Notes under the pieces: model-generated | Database searches by the model: none | Seen by the model: only the letters and a program-made list of their open reading frames with translations | What the model was told of the DNA's origin: nothing | Made by a program: the position numbers and the translations under genes | Part shown: positions 1 through 4,701 of the stretch, piece after piece | Layout: each line of letters starts with the position of its first letter | How positions within the stretch are numbered: position 1 is the stretch's first letter | Assembly: GCA_025454125.1 (NCBI GenBank) | Contig: JALOPA010000029.1 | Coordinates: forward strand, 1 to 9,318 | Source of the DNA: Thermodesulfobacteriota bacterium | GTDB taxonomy: Bacteria > Desulfobacterota > DSM-4660 > Desulfatiglandales > HGW-15 | Direction: 5' to 3' | Length of the DNA: 9,318 nucleotides

Positions 1-58
1 GCACGAAAAAAAGCCAATAGAGGTTTTCCTTCGCGCTTTCCCCCTTTCGTGTTTTTAC
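1..58 (+). repeat. Left-truncated copy of the CACGAAA inverted-repeat element
   Basis: This stretch aligns with 4126-4185. Both contain a CGAAAAA run, then AGCCAATAGAG, then TTTTCCTTCG, and finally a CCCCCTTTCGTG block. The left arm lies outside the window. The right arm has diverged: it ends GTGTTTTTAC instead of GTGCTTTCGTGG, so the terminal inverted repeat would not close well here. It is the third and most decayed copy of the element seen at 3328-3409 and 4102-4183. A hairpin array (141-182) follows it, as at the other two copies, but at a larger distance. Confidence 0.65.
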
Positions 59-84
59 TCCCCCTCTTTTCAAGGTCTTGTCGA

Positions 85-112
85 GTATCAAGCATCTAGA
101 ATCCAGTATCCC
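85..112 (+). repeat. Short heptamer array (GNATCCA type), 4 units
   Basis: Four consecutive 7-base units can be read: GTATCAA, GCATCTA, GAATCCA, GTATCCC. They belong to the same family as the 21-unit array at 7707-7853. No gene overlaps them. Confidence 0.7.
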
Positions 113-140
113 TCTTCTGGGGTTCACATTCTTCCGTTCT

Positions 141-182
141 TGCCTCAAGCGTAGCGCTCCTCAAGCCCTTTGGGGCGCTCGT
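141..182 (+). repeat. Hairpin array A (two units)
   Basis: The array starts with TGCCTCAAG, the usual lead-in of this family. Unit 1 is AGCG-TAG-CGCT (148-158). A CCTCAA linker follows, then unit 2, GCCC-TTTG-GGGC (165-176), then GCTC. It lies about 75 bases upstream of the nitroreductase start codon and could fall in its leader. No promoter is recognisable beside it. Confidence 0.8.
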
Positions 183-257
183 TCTTCAATTTTTCCATTG
201 AACAGAGGCGTAGCTGTCCATAGAATGACTGAAGATCCGTGACAGTGAGGTGAGGCA

Positions 258-908
258 ATGGACGTGCTGCAGGCCATTCGGGAAAGAAGAAGCACCCGGG
301 CGTTCCTGGATAAGCCCGTGGACAAGGAGGCCCTGGAGAAACTCATCTCCTATGCATCCCAGGCCCCTTCGGCCATTAACATCCAGCCGTGGGAACTGGT
401 CGTGGTGTCCGGAGAAGAGAGGAAGAGGCTGAGCCGGGTCCTGGTGAAGCGCATGCGGGAGAGGAACATCTCCTGCGGGCCCGGCTCAAAGAAGCCCTTG
501 CCCGAGCATTTTGTTGAGAGGCAGAGAGGACTCCTCAGAGACATGGTTCCCCAGTTGCCCGAGGGGAAGCCCTTTCAGGACTTCATCAATGAGGGAAGCT
601 GCAATTTCTACGGCGCGCCCACTGCGATCATCCTCGTGATCGACAGGATTTTTTCGAGCGCCAGGCTCACGGACACAGGCATCATCGTGGGCTACCTTGT
701 GCTCGCGGCCCATGCCATGGGACTTGCCACATGCCCGATCGGACTCATCACGGCCTTTGACGAGGACATCCGGGAGCAGTTGAACCTTTCTGACGAGAAA
801 GAGGTCGTGATCGGGATTGCCGTGGGCTACAAGGACCCCTCCTCCGGCGTCAACAAGGTCCGAACCGAACGAGCCCCCCTCGAAGAATTCGTGAAATGGA
901 GGGAATAG
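258..908 (+). CDS. Nitroreductase-family FMN flavoprotein
   Basis: This is a 216-residue protein of the nitroreductase superfamily. Members are cytoplasmic, usually dimeric, FMN-dependent NAD(P)H oxidoreductases acting on nitroaromatics, quinones or other electrophiles; the substrate cannot be told from sequence. Visible family features are the N-terminal phosphate-binding RRSTR (residues 10-14), the QAPSAINIQPWELVVV segment (35-50) that contacts FMN, the helix and loop DTGIIVGYLVLAAHAMGLATCPIG (139-162), the strand IGIAVGYKDP (185-194), and a C-terminal basic stretch with R202 and R205 before PLEEFVKW. The length is normal for single-domain members. The ATG is preceded by GAGG at 247-250 with 7-base spacing; a second GAGG at 252-255 is too close. 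The gene stands alone: both sides are hairpin arrays, and the next gene is on the opposite strand. The broad family is secure, the subfamily unknown. Confidence 0.93.
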   Translation: MDVLQAIRERRSTRAFLDKPVDKEALEKLISYASQAPSAINIQPWELVVVSGEERKRLSRVLVKRMRERNISCGPGSKKPLPEHFVERQRGLLRDMVPQLPEGKPFQDFINEGSCNFYGAPTAIILVIDRIFSSARLTDTGIIVGYLVLAAHAMGLATCPIGLITAFDEDIREQLNLSDEKEVVIGIAVGYKDPSSGVNKVRTERAPLEEFVKWRE

Positions 909-920
909 AGGGGACCGCTG

Positions 921-1011
921 CGCTTGAGGAGCACTGCGTTCGAGGAGCGGCCTGAAGGCCTTGAGGAGCGTCCCGCAAGGGCGGGACTTAAGGAGCGCTA
1001 CGCTCGAGGCA
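921..1011 (-). repeat. Hairpin array B (four units, reversed orientation)
   Basis: Read on the minus strand, the array begins TGCCTCGAG near 1010 and runs leftward. Its units are AGCG-TAG-CGCT (994-1004 on +), a 7-bp stem GTCCCGC/GCGGGAC with a 4-base loop (970-987), GGCC-4-GGCC (949-960), and a degenerate AACGCAGTGCT unit (about 931-941). The linkers are CTCCTTAAG, GCTCCTCAAG and GCTCCTCGA. The array fills the gap between the nitroreductase stop and the stop of the convergent four-helix-bundle gene. It might act as a bidirectional 3'-end structure, but no U-tract follows any stem. Confidence 0.85.
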
Positions 1012-1025
1012 GAAACGCAAAAACG

Positions 1026-1412
1026 CTAATTTCGACCTCTGATAGAATTGATCAGGCCATGCAATTTACGGTCAATGACTTCAGATCTTTCCCTGATTTC
1101 CATGGCATCAGCATCTGAAATGAGATTTCTTCGCCTCATGACCTCAGTCAAGGTCAGCGTCTCAAAAAGACTTCCTTCTGCGATAAACAGAAATTGTAAA
1201 AACTCCTTCTTGTACTGACGGCCTTTTCCCTCGGCGATATTTTGAGAAATCCCGGTTACGGCGGCCTCCATCTGGCTGATAATTCTAAAGTGTTTGTTTG
1301 GAGGAAAAGTTTCCAAGAGCTGGAAGATAAAATCTGCAAGATCTAAGGCTGACTGCCACACTTCCAATTTCTCAAAGGGGAAAACGAACCTGACCTTTCC
1401 ATTCTGTTCCAT
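1026..1412 (-). CDS. Four-helix-bundle protein (23S rRNA intervening-sequence protein family)
   Basis: This is a 128-residue, all-helical protein of the family often named four helix bundle protein, S23 or 23S rRNA IVS protein. Its molecular role is not established; the related Avd protein works with reverse transcriptases in diversity-generating retroelements, but no reverse transcriptase is seen here. Family hallmarks are FEKLEVWQ (13-20), SQMEAA (46-51), the NIAEGKGR turn (58-65), and FIAEGSLFETLTL (76-88). The frame stays open to 1490, but I chose the ATG at 1412 because GGGGAGG lies 5 bases upstream of it. The extra 26 codons run towards a hairpin array and are Lys/Arg-rich without family similarity. 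The gene ends with TAG. Arrays B and C flank it in opposite, outward orientations. Confidence 0.9.
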   Translation of the reverse strand: MEQNGKVRFVFPFEKLEVWQSALDLADFIFQLLETFPPNKHFRIISQMEAAVTGISQNIAEGKGRQYKKEFLQFLFIAEGSLFETLTLTEVMRRRNLISDADAMEIRERSEVIDRKLHGLINSIRGRN

Positions 1413-1463
1413 GTTTTCCTCCCCATCCCTTTCTTCATCTCTTTTTTTTCTGTTTTGCCGTAA

Positions 1464-1556
1464 GTCTCGCTTCTGCGAGACTCTCTTCAAGTTCCGCTCC
1501 TGCGGAACGCTCCTCGAACGCAGTGCTCCTTGAGTCCCGCTCCTGCGGGGCGCGTC
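1464..1556 (+). repeat. Hairpin array C (four units)
   Basis: The units are GTCTCGC-TTCT-GCGAGAC (1464-1481), GTTCCGC-TCCT-GCGGAAC (1491-1508), the degenerate AACGCAGTGCT (about 1517-1527), and GTCCCGC-TCCT-GCGGGGC (1534-1551, with one G-T pair). Three 7-bp stems differ at internal positions, yet both arms change together. It lies upstream of the four-helix-bundle gene, which reads leftward, so it would form its leader or upstream region. Confidence 0.88.
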
Positions 1557-1572
1557 TTCATCTTTTCCGTTC

Positions 1573-1667
1573 TTGCCTCAAGCCTCGCGTTAGCGAGACG
1601 CTCCTCAAGCGAAGCGCTCCTCAAGGCCGTCAGGCCGGTCCTCAAGCCCCCTCTTGGGAGGCGCTCT
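1573..1667 (+). repeat. Hairpin array D (four units) abutting the radA stop
   Basis: After the lead-in TTGCCTCAAG come CTCGC-GTTA-GCGAG (1584-1597), AGCG-AAG-CGCT (1608-1618), GGCC-GTCA-GGCC (1625-1636) and CCTC-TTGG-GAGG (1650-1661). Linkers are GCTCCTCAAG, GCTCCTCAAG and GGTCCTCAAG. The last unit ends only a few bases from the radA TAA on the minus strand, so these hairpins would be the first structures in the radA 3' untranslated RNA. No U-tract supports a standard terminator. Confidence 0.87.
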
Positions 1668-1668
1668 C

Positions 1669-3024
1669 TTAGAACAGGACTTCCATTAACTGCATGACGG
1701 AATCGACGGGGACGAGCGCTACATTTTCGATCCGCGAGCACGCTTCCAGGTTTCCTTTAGGAAGCACACATCGGCTGAAGCCAAGTTTCTTGGCCTCTTT
1801 GATTCGAACCTCCGGCTGGCTCACTGCCCGAATTTCCCCGGCAAGCCCGACTTCGCCGAAAACGACCAGGTTCTTGTCCACAGGCCGGTCCAGAAAACTG
1901 GAGATCATGGCAGAAACAATGCCGAGATCCGCAGCCGGCTCATCCACCTTCATGCCGCCGGCCACGTTCACGAAGATGTCCTGATCGCCCATCTCGATCC
2001 CCATCCGTTTGCCCAGAACGGCGACGAGGAGGGAAATCCGGTTGTGGTCCACACCGATCGCTGTCCTGCGCGGCATGCCAAAGGGGCTGGGCCCTACAAG
2101 GGCCTGGATTTCGAGAAGGAGAGGCCTTGTGCCTTCGAGGCAGGGGATGACGACGGAGCCCGAAGCGCCTTGAGGCCGCTCTTCCAGGAAAATGCGCGAA
2201 GGGTTGCCCACCTCTTCGAGTCCCGAGTCCTTCATCTCAAACACGCCGATCTCGTTGGTGGAGCCGTAGCGGTTCTTGACCGCCCTCAGAATCCTGAAGG
2301 CGTGGGAGGTGTCGCCTTCGAAATAAAGGACCGTGTCCACCAGGTGTTCAAGCACCTTGGGTCCTGCAATGGCCCCATCCTTGGTCACGTGTCCGATCAG
2401 AAACGTGGGGATCCCCGTCTTCTTGGCCCAGTTGAGAAGCCGGGTGGACACCTCTCTCACCTGGCCCACACTGCCCGGCGCCGAGGGCAAAGTCTCGGTG
2501 TAAACCGTCTGAATGGAATCCACGACCAGGAGATTGGGCTGAACCTCGTCCATTCTTTCGAAGAGGTGTTCGATGCAGGTTCCTGTGAGGAGGAAAAGGT
2601 TTTCCGCACGGATGGAAAGCCGCTCGGCTCTTATCTTGATCTGTTGAGGGGACTCCTCGCCGGAGAGGTAGAGCGCTCTGTTGCCGTATTTCGAGAGCCT
2701 GGCCACGACCTGGAGAAGGAGAGTGGACTTCCCGATGCCCGGATCGCCGCCGATGAGGACCATGGAGCCGGGCACGACCCCGCCTCCCAGGGTTCGGTCG
2801 AATTCCGGGAGTCCGGTTTTGAGCCGCAACTCCGGGTCGAGGGATATGGAGTCGATGGGCTGAGGCTGCCCCATCACAAAGGAGGGGAGGCCTTTCGTGC
2901 CTTTTTGTGTGACCTCTTCCACAAAGGAATTCCATTGGCCGCACTCCGGACACCGTCCCAGCCACTTGGGGGTCTGGTGCCCGCAGCTCTGACACACAAA
3001 AAGGAATTTAGGCCCCTTCGTCAT
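1669..3024 (-). CDS. radA: DNA repair protein RadA (Sms)
   Basis: RadA is a cytoplasmic RecA-like ATPase that promotes branch migration of recombination intermediates during DNA repair. The 451-residue product is close to the usual size (about 450-460). In order it has a C4 zinc finger (Cys 11, 14, 25, 28, with PKWLGRCPECG), a Walker A motif GGDPGIGKST (92-101), a Walker B LLVVDS (165-170), the RadA-specific KNRYG (250-254, normally KNRFG), and a C-terminal Lon-protease-like domain from about residue 285 with no visible truncation. The ATG at 3024 is preceded by GAGG at a 6-base distance. It ends in TAA. No operon partner is visible: array D follows the stop and more than 400 bases of repeats lie upstream. 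All key residues are present, so it is expected to be active. Confidence 0.98.
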   Translation of the reverse strand: MTKGPKFLFVCQSCGHQTPKWLGRCPECGQWNSFVEEVTQKGTKGLPSFVMGQPQPIDSISLDPELRLKTGLPEFDRTLGGGVVPGSMVLIGGDPGIGKSTLLLQVVARLSKYGNRALYLSGEESPQQIKIRAERLSIRAENLFLLTGTCIEHLFERMDEVQPNLLVVDSIQTVYTETLPSAPGSVGQVREVSTRLLNWAKKTGIPTFLIGHVTKDGAIAGPKVLEHLVDTVLYFEGDTSHAFRILRAVKNRYGSTNEIGVFEMKDSGLEEVGNPSRIFLEERPQGASGSVVIPCLEGTRPLLLEIQALVGPSPFGMPRRTAIGVDHNRISLLVAVLGKRMGIEMGDQDIFVNVAGGMKVDEPAADLGIVSAMISSFLDRPVDKNLVVFGEVGLAGEIRAVSQPEVRIKEAKKLGFSRCVLPKGNLEACSRIENVALVPVDSVMQLMEVLF

Positions 3025-3225
3025 TCACATCCTCACGCCTTTAGTCTCTCGCCCGCTCCCCTTCGGGTCGCTCAAGCCGCAGAGGAGGAAGAGGTTTGTT
3101 GGGGTTTTAAGAAAAGGAAACGGTTTTCTCTTTGCGTTTCTCTGCGCCTCCTTGGCCCACCGTAGCTTATTAGCGTAGGCGGCTGCGAGAGATAAGGTTT
3201 TCAATTCAGTCTCTCTTACGCTTTT
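3025..3225. other. Non-coding region upstream of radA
   Basis: No convincing gene or RNA is visible. It must hold the radA promoter (minus strand), but I cannot identify one reliably. At 3040-3080 there is a decayed version of the hairpin family (CCCCTTCGGG followed by TCGCTCAAG). At 3133-3150 an 18-base stretch, TGCGTTTCTCTGCGCCTC, is identical to 7587-7604. The antisense reading frame that crosses this region is a shadow of radA. Confidence 0.6.
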
Positions 3226-3300
3226 GTCTCAAGTCTCGCGTCAGCGAGACGCTCCTCAAGCGTAGCGCTCCTCAAGCCCCTGAGCAAGGTCGAAGGGCTG
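3226..3300 (+). repeat. Hairpin array E (two clear units plus a CCCTGAGC...AGGG unit)
   Basis: After GTCTCAA come GTCTCGC-GTCA-GCGAGAC (3233-3250) and AGCG-TAG-CGCT (3259-3269). The last unit, AGCCC...GGGCT (3275-3279 with 3295-3299), encloses CTGAGCAAGGTCGAA. That final segment resembles the common CCTTCGACNNGCTCAGG-type palindrome seen in many bacterial genomes, as if another repeat had been joined to the array. Confidence 0.82.
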
Positions 3301-3327
3301 TCAGCGATCAGCAAAAGAAAATCTAAC

Positions 3328-3409
3328 CACGAAAGCACGAAATTTGGAAGGCACGAAAAAACCCTATCATGACTATTCTTTCGTGTTTTCCCTCTTTCGT
3401 GCTTTCGTG
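3328..3409 (+). repeat. CACGAAA inverted-repeat element, complete copy
   Basis: The terminal arms are a perfect 15-bp inverted repeat: CACGAAAGCACGAAA at 3328-3342 and TTTCGTGCTTTCGTG at 3395-3409. The inner flanks (GGAAGGCACGAAAAAA at 3345-3360 and TTCTTTCGTGTTTTCC at 3377-3392) also pair for much of their length, leaving a small centre. It contains no reading frame of use. Array F starts about 22 bases downstream. It may be a MITE-like or REP-like element; no transposase is present in the window. Confidence 0.85.
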
Positions 3410-3430
3410 ATAGGCGTTAGGTGTCGCTTT

Positions 3431-3491
3431 TGCCTCAAGCGAGGCGCTCCTCAAGTCCGTAAGGACGCTCCTCAAACGCAGTGCTCCTCAA
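3431..3491 (+). repeat. Hairpin array F
   Basis: After TGCCTCAAG come AGCG-AGG-CGCT (3438-3448), GTCC-GTAA-GGAC (3455-3466) and the degenerate AACGCAGTGCT (about 3475-3485), with GCTCCTCAAG-like linkers. It ends beside the TAA of the lipoprotein gene on the minus strand, much as array D ends beside the radA stop. Confidence 0.85.
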
Positions 3492-3496
3492 TCTCT

Positions 3497-4039
3497 TTAG
3501 GGTGCCCCCAGCAAGATGTCCAAGACCCGGCTTCCCCCTTCCCCTTTTGCCTGCGGCTTGACGTCGTGCTTGCCTGCGAGGGCGATCAGTTCTTTCCTCC
3601 ACCTCTCATTTTCGAGCCGGCCCTTCTCGAGGTAGTCGTTGGCAGGTCGGATGAGAGAACTGTCCTGGGTTTCAATGGCAAGCAGGATCAGCTTGAACCC
3701 CTCCAGGAGGGAATCAGCGCCGTCAATGTAAATCCTGTTCAGGTCTCTCACCTCTTGAGTCTCGGGCTGAAGAGCTCTCAGCCCGCGAATGAATCGCTTG
3801 TACAAAGGAATCACGTAGTCGCGGAGGGCTTCATAGGTGGTTTGGTCATTCTTGTAATTGGTGCCGGTCACAGAAGCATAGTGGGCAAGGGACTTCTCTT
3901 CGAGTTCGGCAATGTTGAGAACACCCTGATTGAGGTAGTTCGTCAAATCCAGGGCCACCTTGTCTGTCGCACACCCGCTGCTGAGGAATGCGAGAGCCAA
4001 AGCGAAAATCAAAGCGATAATTTTAATTTTGGCTTTCAA
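3497..4039 (-). CDS. Small predicted outer-membrane lipoprotein of unknown function
   Basis: I do not recognise a family. The 180-residue product has a basic N-terminus (MKAKIK), a hydrophobic stretch, and LSSGC with the likely lipidated Cys23; Ala24 at +2 favours outer-membrane sorting. The mature part is mostly charged and helical by composition, with no further cysteine and no obvious catalytic motif; the tail (GEGGSRVLDILLGAP) is less charged. The start is TTG at 4037-4039, because an in-frame TAG lies only 6 bases upstream and no ATG precedes the signal sequence. AGAGG abuts the TTG directly, so a GAGGG 11 bases upstream is the likelier ribosome site. It stands alone, bracketed by two copies of the CACGAAA element plus hairpin array. 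It is not evidently YjbF, which is larger and predicted to be beta-rich, although yjbH lies next door. Confidence 0.8.
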   Translation of the reverse strand: MKAKIKIIALIFALALAFLSSGCATDKVALDLTNYLNQGVLNIAELEEKSLAHYASVTGTNYKNDQTTYEALRDYVIPLYKRFIRGLRALQPETQEVRDLNRIYIDGADSLLEGFKLILLAIETQDSSLIRPANDYLEKGRLENERWRKELIALAGKHDVKPQAKGEGGSRVLDILLGAP

Positions 4040-4101
4040 CCTCTAATCCGCCCTCAAGTTTTGCCTCGAATTCAGAACTCAAAAGCCACGGAAGAACCAA
4101 T

Positions 4102-4183
4102 CACGAAAGCACGAAATTTGGAAAGCGCGAAAAACAGCCAATAGAGTTTTTCCTTCGTGTTTTCCCCCTTTCGTGCTTTCGTG
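4102..4183 (+). repeat. CACGAAA inverted-repeat element, second complete copy
   Basis: The ends are the same 15-base arms as at 3328-3409: CACGAAAGCACGAAA (4102-4116) and TTTCGTGCTTTCGTG (4169-4183). The interior AGCCAATAGAG matches the truncated copy at 1-58 rather than the 3328 copy, which has CCCTATCATGAC there. Array G starts 14 bases downstream, in the same orientation as array F after the other copy. Confidence 0.87.
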
Positions 4184-4196
4184 GTGAGGGGTTGGT

Positions 4197-4260
4197 TTTG
4201 CCTCGAGTCTCGCGTCAGCGAGACGCTCCTCGAGCGGTGCGGTCTTCAGCTCCGCGCTCC
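4197..4260 (+). repeat. Hairpin array G (one clear unit, then decayed)
   Basis: After TTGCCTCGA comes GTCTCGC-GTCA-GCGAGAC (4207-4224) and the linker GCTCCTCGAG. What follows (AGCGGTGCGG and CTCCGCGCTCCTC) resembles further units that no longer pair cleanly. The first unit is identical in stem and loop to the one at 3233-3250. Confidence 0.75.
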
Positions 4261-4271
4261 TCTTGCTTCTC

Positions 4272-4335
4272 TTCCAGTATTCCAGCATTCCAGTATTCCA
4301 GCATTCCAGAATTCCAGCATCCCGGAATTCCAGCT
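4272..4335 (+). repeat. Octamer array (TTCCAGNA), 8 units
   Basis: Eight consecutive 8-base units can be read: TTCCAGTA, TTCCAGCA, TTCCAGTA, TTCCAGCA, TTCCAGAA, TTCCAGCA, TCCCGGAA and TTCCAGCT. The first four alternate T and C at position 7. Reading frames over this stretch give repetitive peptides and are not genes. Confidence 0.9.
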
Positions 4336-4360
4336 CTCGCGTCTTCACCGATCCGATTTG

Positions 4361-4381
4361 CTGATAACCGATAACTGATAA
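4361..4381 (+). repeat. Heptamer array (CTGATAA), 3 units
   Basis: The units are CTGATAA, CCGATAA, CTGATAA. The sequence is unrelated to the GNATCCA heptamers elsewhere in the window. Confidence 0.7.
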
Positions 4382-4510
4382 CTTCTTCCTCTTGGTTGAC
4401 TTGCCCCTGCATGTTTGATAAAGCCTTGACTACCTTTTAGCAACGCCGTGTCACTTGTGTCAAGGCGCCAGGAAAGAGTACCGATTGACGAGTAATGCGC
4501 TGGAGATTGC

Positions 4511-4538
4511 ACTTGTCACTCGTGACTCGTCACTTGTC
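4511..4538 (+). repeat. Heptamer array (ACTYGTS), 4 units
   Basis: The units are ACTTGTC, ACTCGTG, ACTCGTC, ACTTGTC, followed by ACTTTTTT. This is a third heptamer family. Confidence 0.78.
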
Positions 4539-4567
4539 ACTTTTTTCAGCAACCTGCTGCGATCGCC

Positions 4568-4611
4568 GTCATTCCGGCGGAAGCCGGAATCCAGAGAAAG
4601 GGGCTGGATTC
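4568..4611 (+). repeat. ATTCCGGC hairpin repeat, copy upstream of yjbH
   Basis: ATTCCGGC (4571-4578), loop GGAA and GCCGGAAT (4583-4590) make a perfect 8-bp stem. A second possible stem pairs GAATCCAG (4587-4594) with CTGGATTC (4604-4611). GTCATTCCGGC...GCCGGAATCCAG is a common extragenic palindrome form in Proteobacteria-like genomes. Another copy lies just past the yjbH stop codon. Confidence 0.87.
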
Positions 4612-4680
4612 CCCCGTACCAGGTATGAGGCCGGTGTCGGCATGGGTGTGTTTCTTGGATCTTAAGGGCTTTTCAACGGA

Positions 4681-4701
4681 CCACTGACCATTGACCAATG
4701 A
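4681..4701 (+). repeat. Heptamer array (CCANTGA), 3 units, overlapping a possible yjbH start
   Basis: The units are CCACTGA, CCATTGA, CCAATGA. The ATG at 4698-4700 is part of the last unit, so its presence may be accidental. Confidence 0.75.

Larger units (their letters stand above)
4336..4697. other. Gene-free region upstream of yjbH, mostly repeats
   Basis: This region holds two separate heptamer arrays, a hairpin repeat and an 8-bp inverted repeat (GCCTTGAC 4423-4430 with GTCAAGGC 4459-4466). Reading leftward, TTGACA (complement of 4458-4463) and TAAAAG (complement of 4434-4439) with an 18-base gap could be a weak promoter pointing at the lipoprotein gene. I find no good sigma-70 promoter for yjbH and no RNA gene. 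Confidence 0.45.

Noticed and set aside
924..1118. 64-codon frame with LEERPARAGLKERYARG-like sequence
   Set aside because: The peptide is the translation of hairpin array B. Similar LEERLA-type peptides appear wherever an array is read through, so it is not a gene.
1026..1412. Accessory gene of a diversity-generating retroelement
   Set aside because: The protein shares the four-helix-bundle fold family with Avd, but I find no reverse transcriptase, template repeat or variable repeat in the window.
141..1667. CRISPR array from repeated short units
   Set aside because: Repeats are about 10 bases with variable palindromic inserts of 11-18 bases. No 24-37-base direct repeat, no regular spacer and no cas gene is present.
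2044..3165. 373-codon open frame on the plus strand
   Set aside because: Antisense shadow of radA, whose zinc finger and Walker motifs are intact on the other strand; the shadow shows no recognisable motif.
3497..4039. YjbF/GfcB lipoprotein of the exopolysaccharide system
   Set aside because: It is on the opposite strand, shorter, and its mature part looks helical rather than beta-rich. Only proximity to yjbH supports it.
3328..4183. Insertion sequence or transposon
   Set aside because: The 15-bp inverted ends suggest a mobile element, but no transposase frame or target-site duplication is visible, so only a repeat call is justified.
4079..4412. Several short frames on both strands around 4079-4412
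   Set aside because: They are made of hairpin array G, the CACGAAA element and the octamer array; their repetitive peptides reflect DNA repeats.
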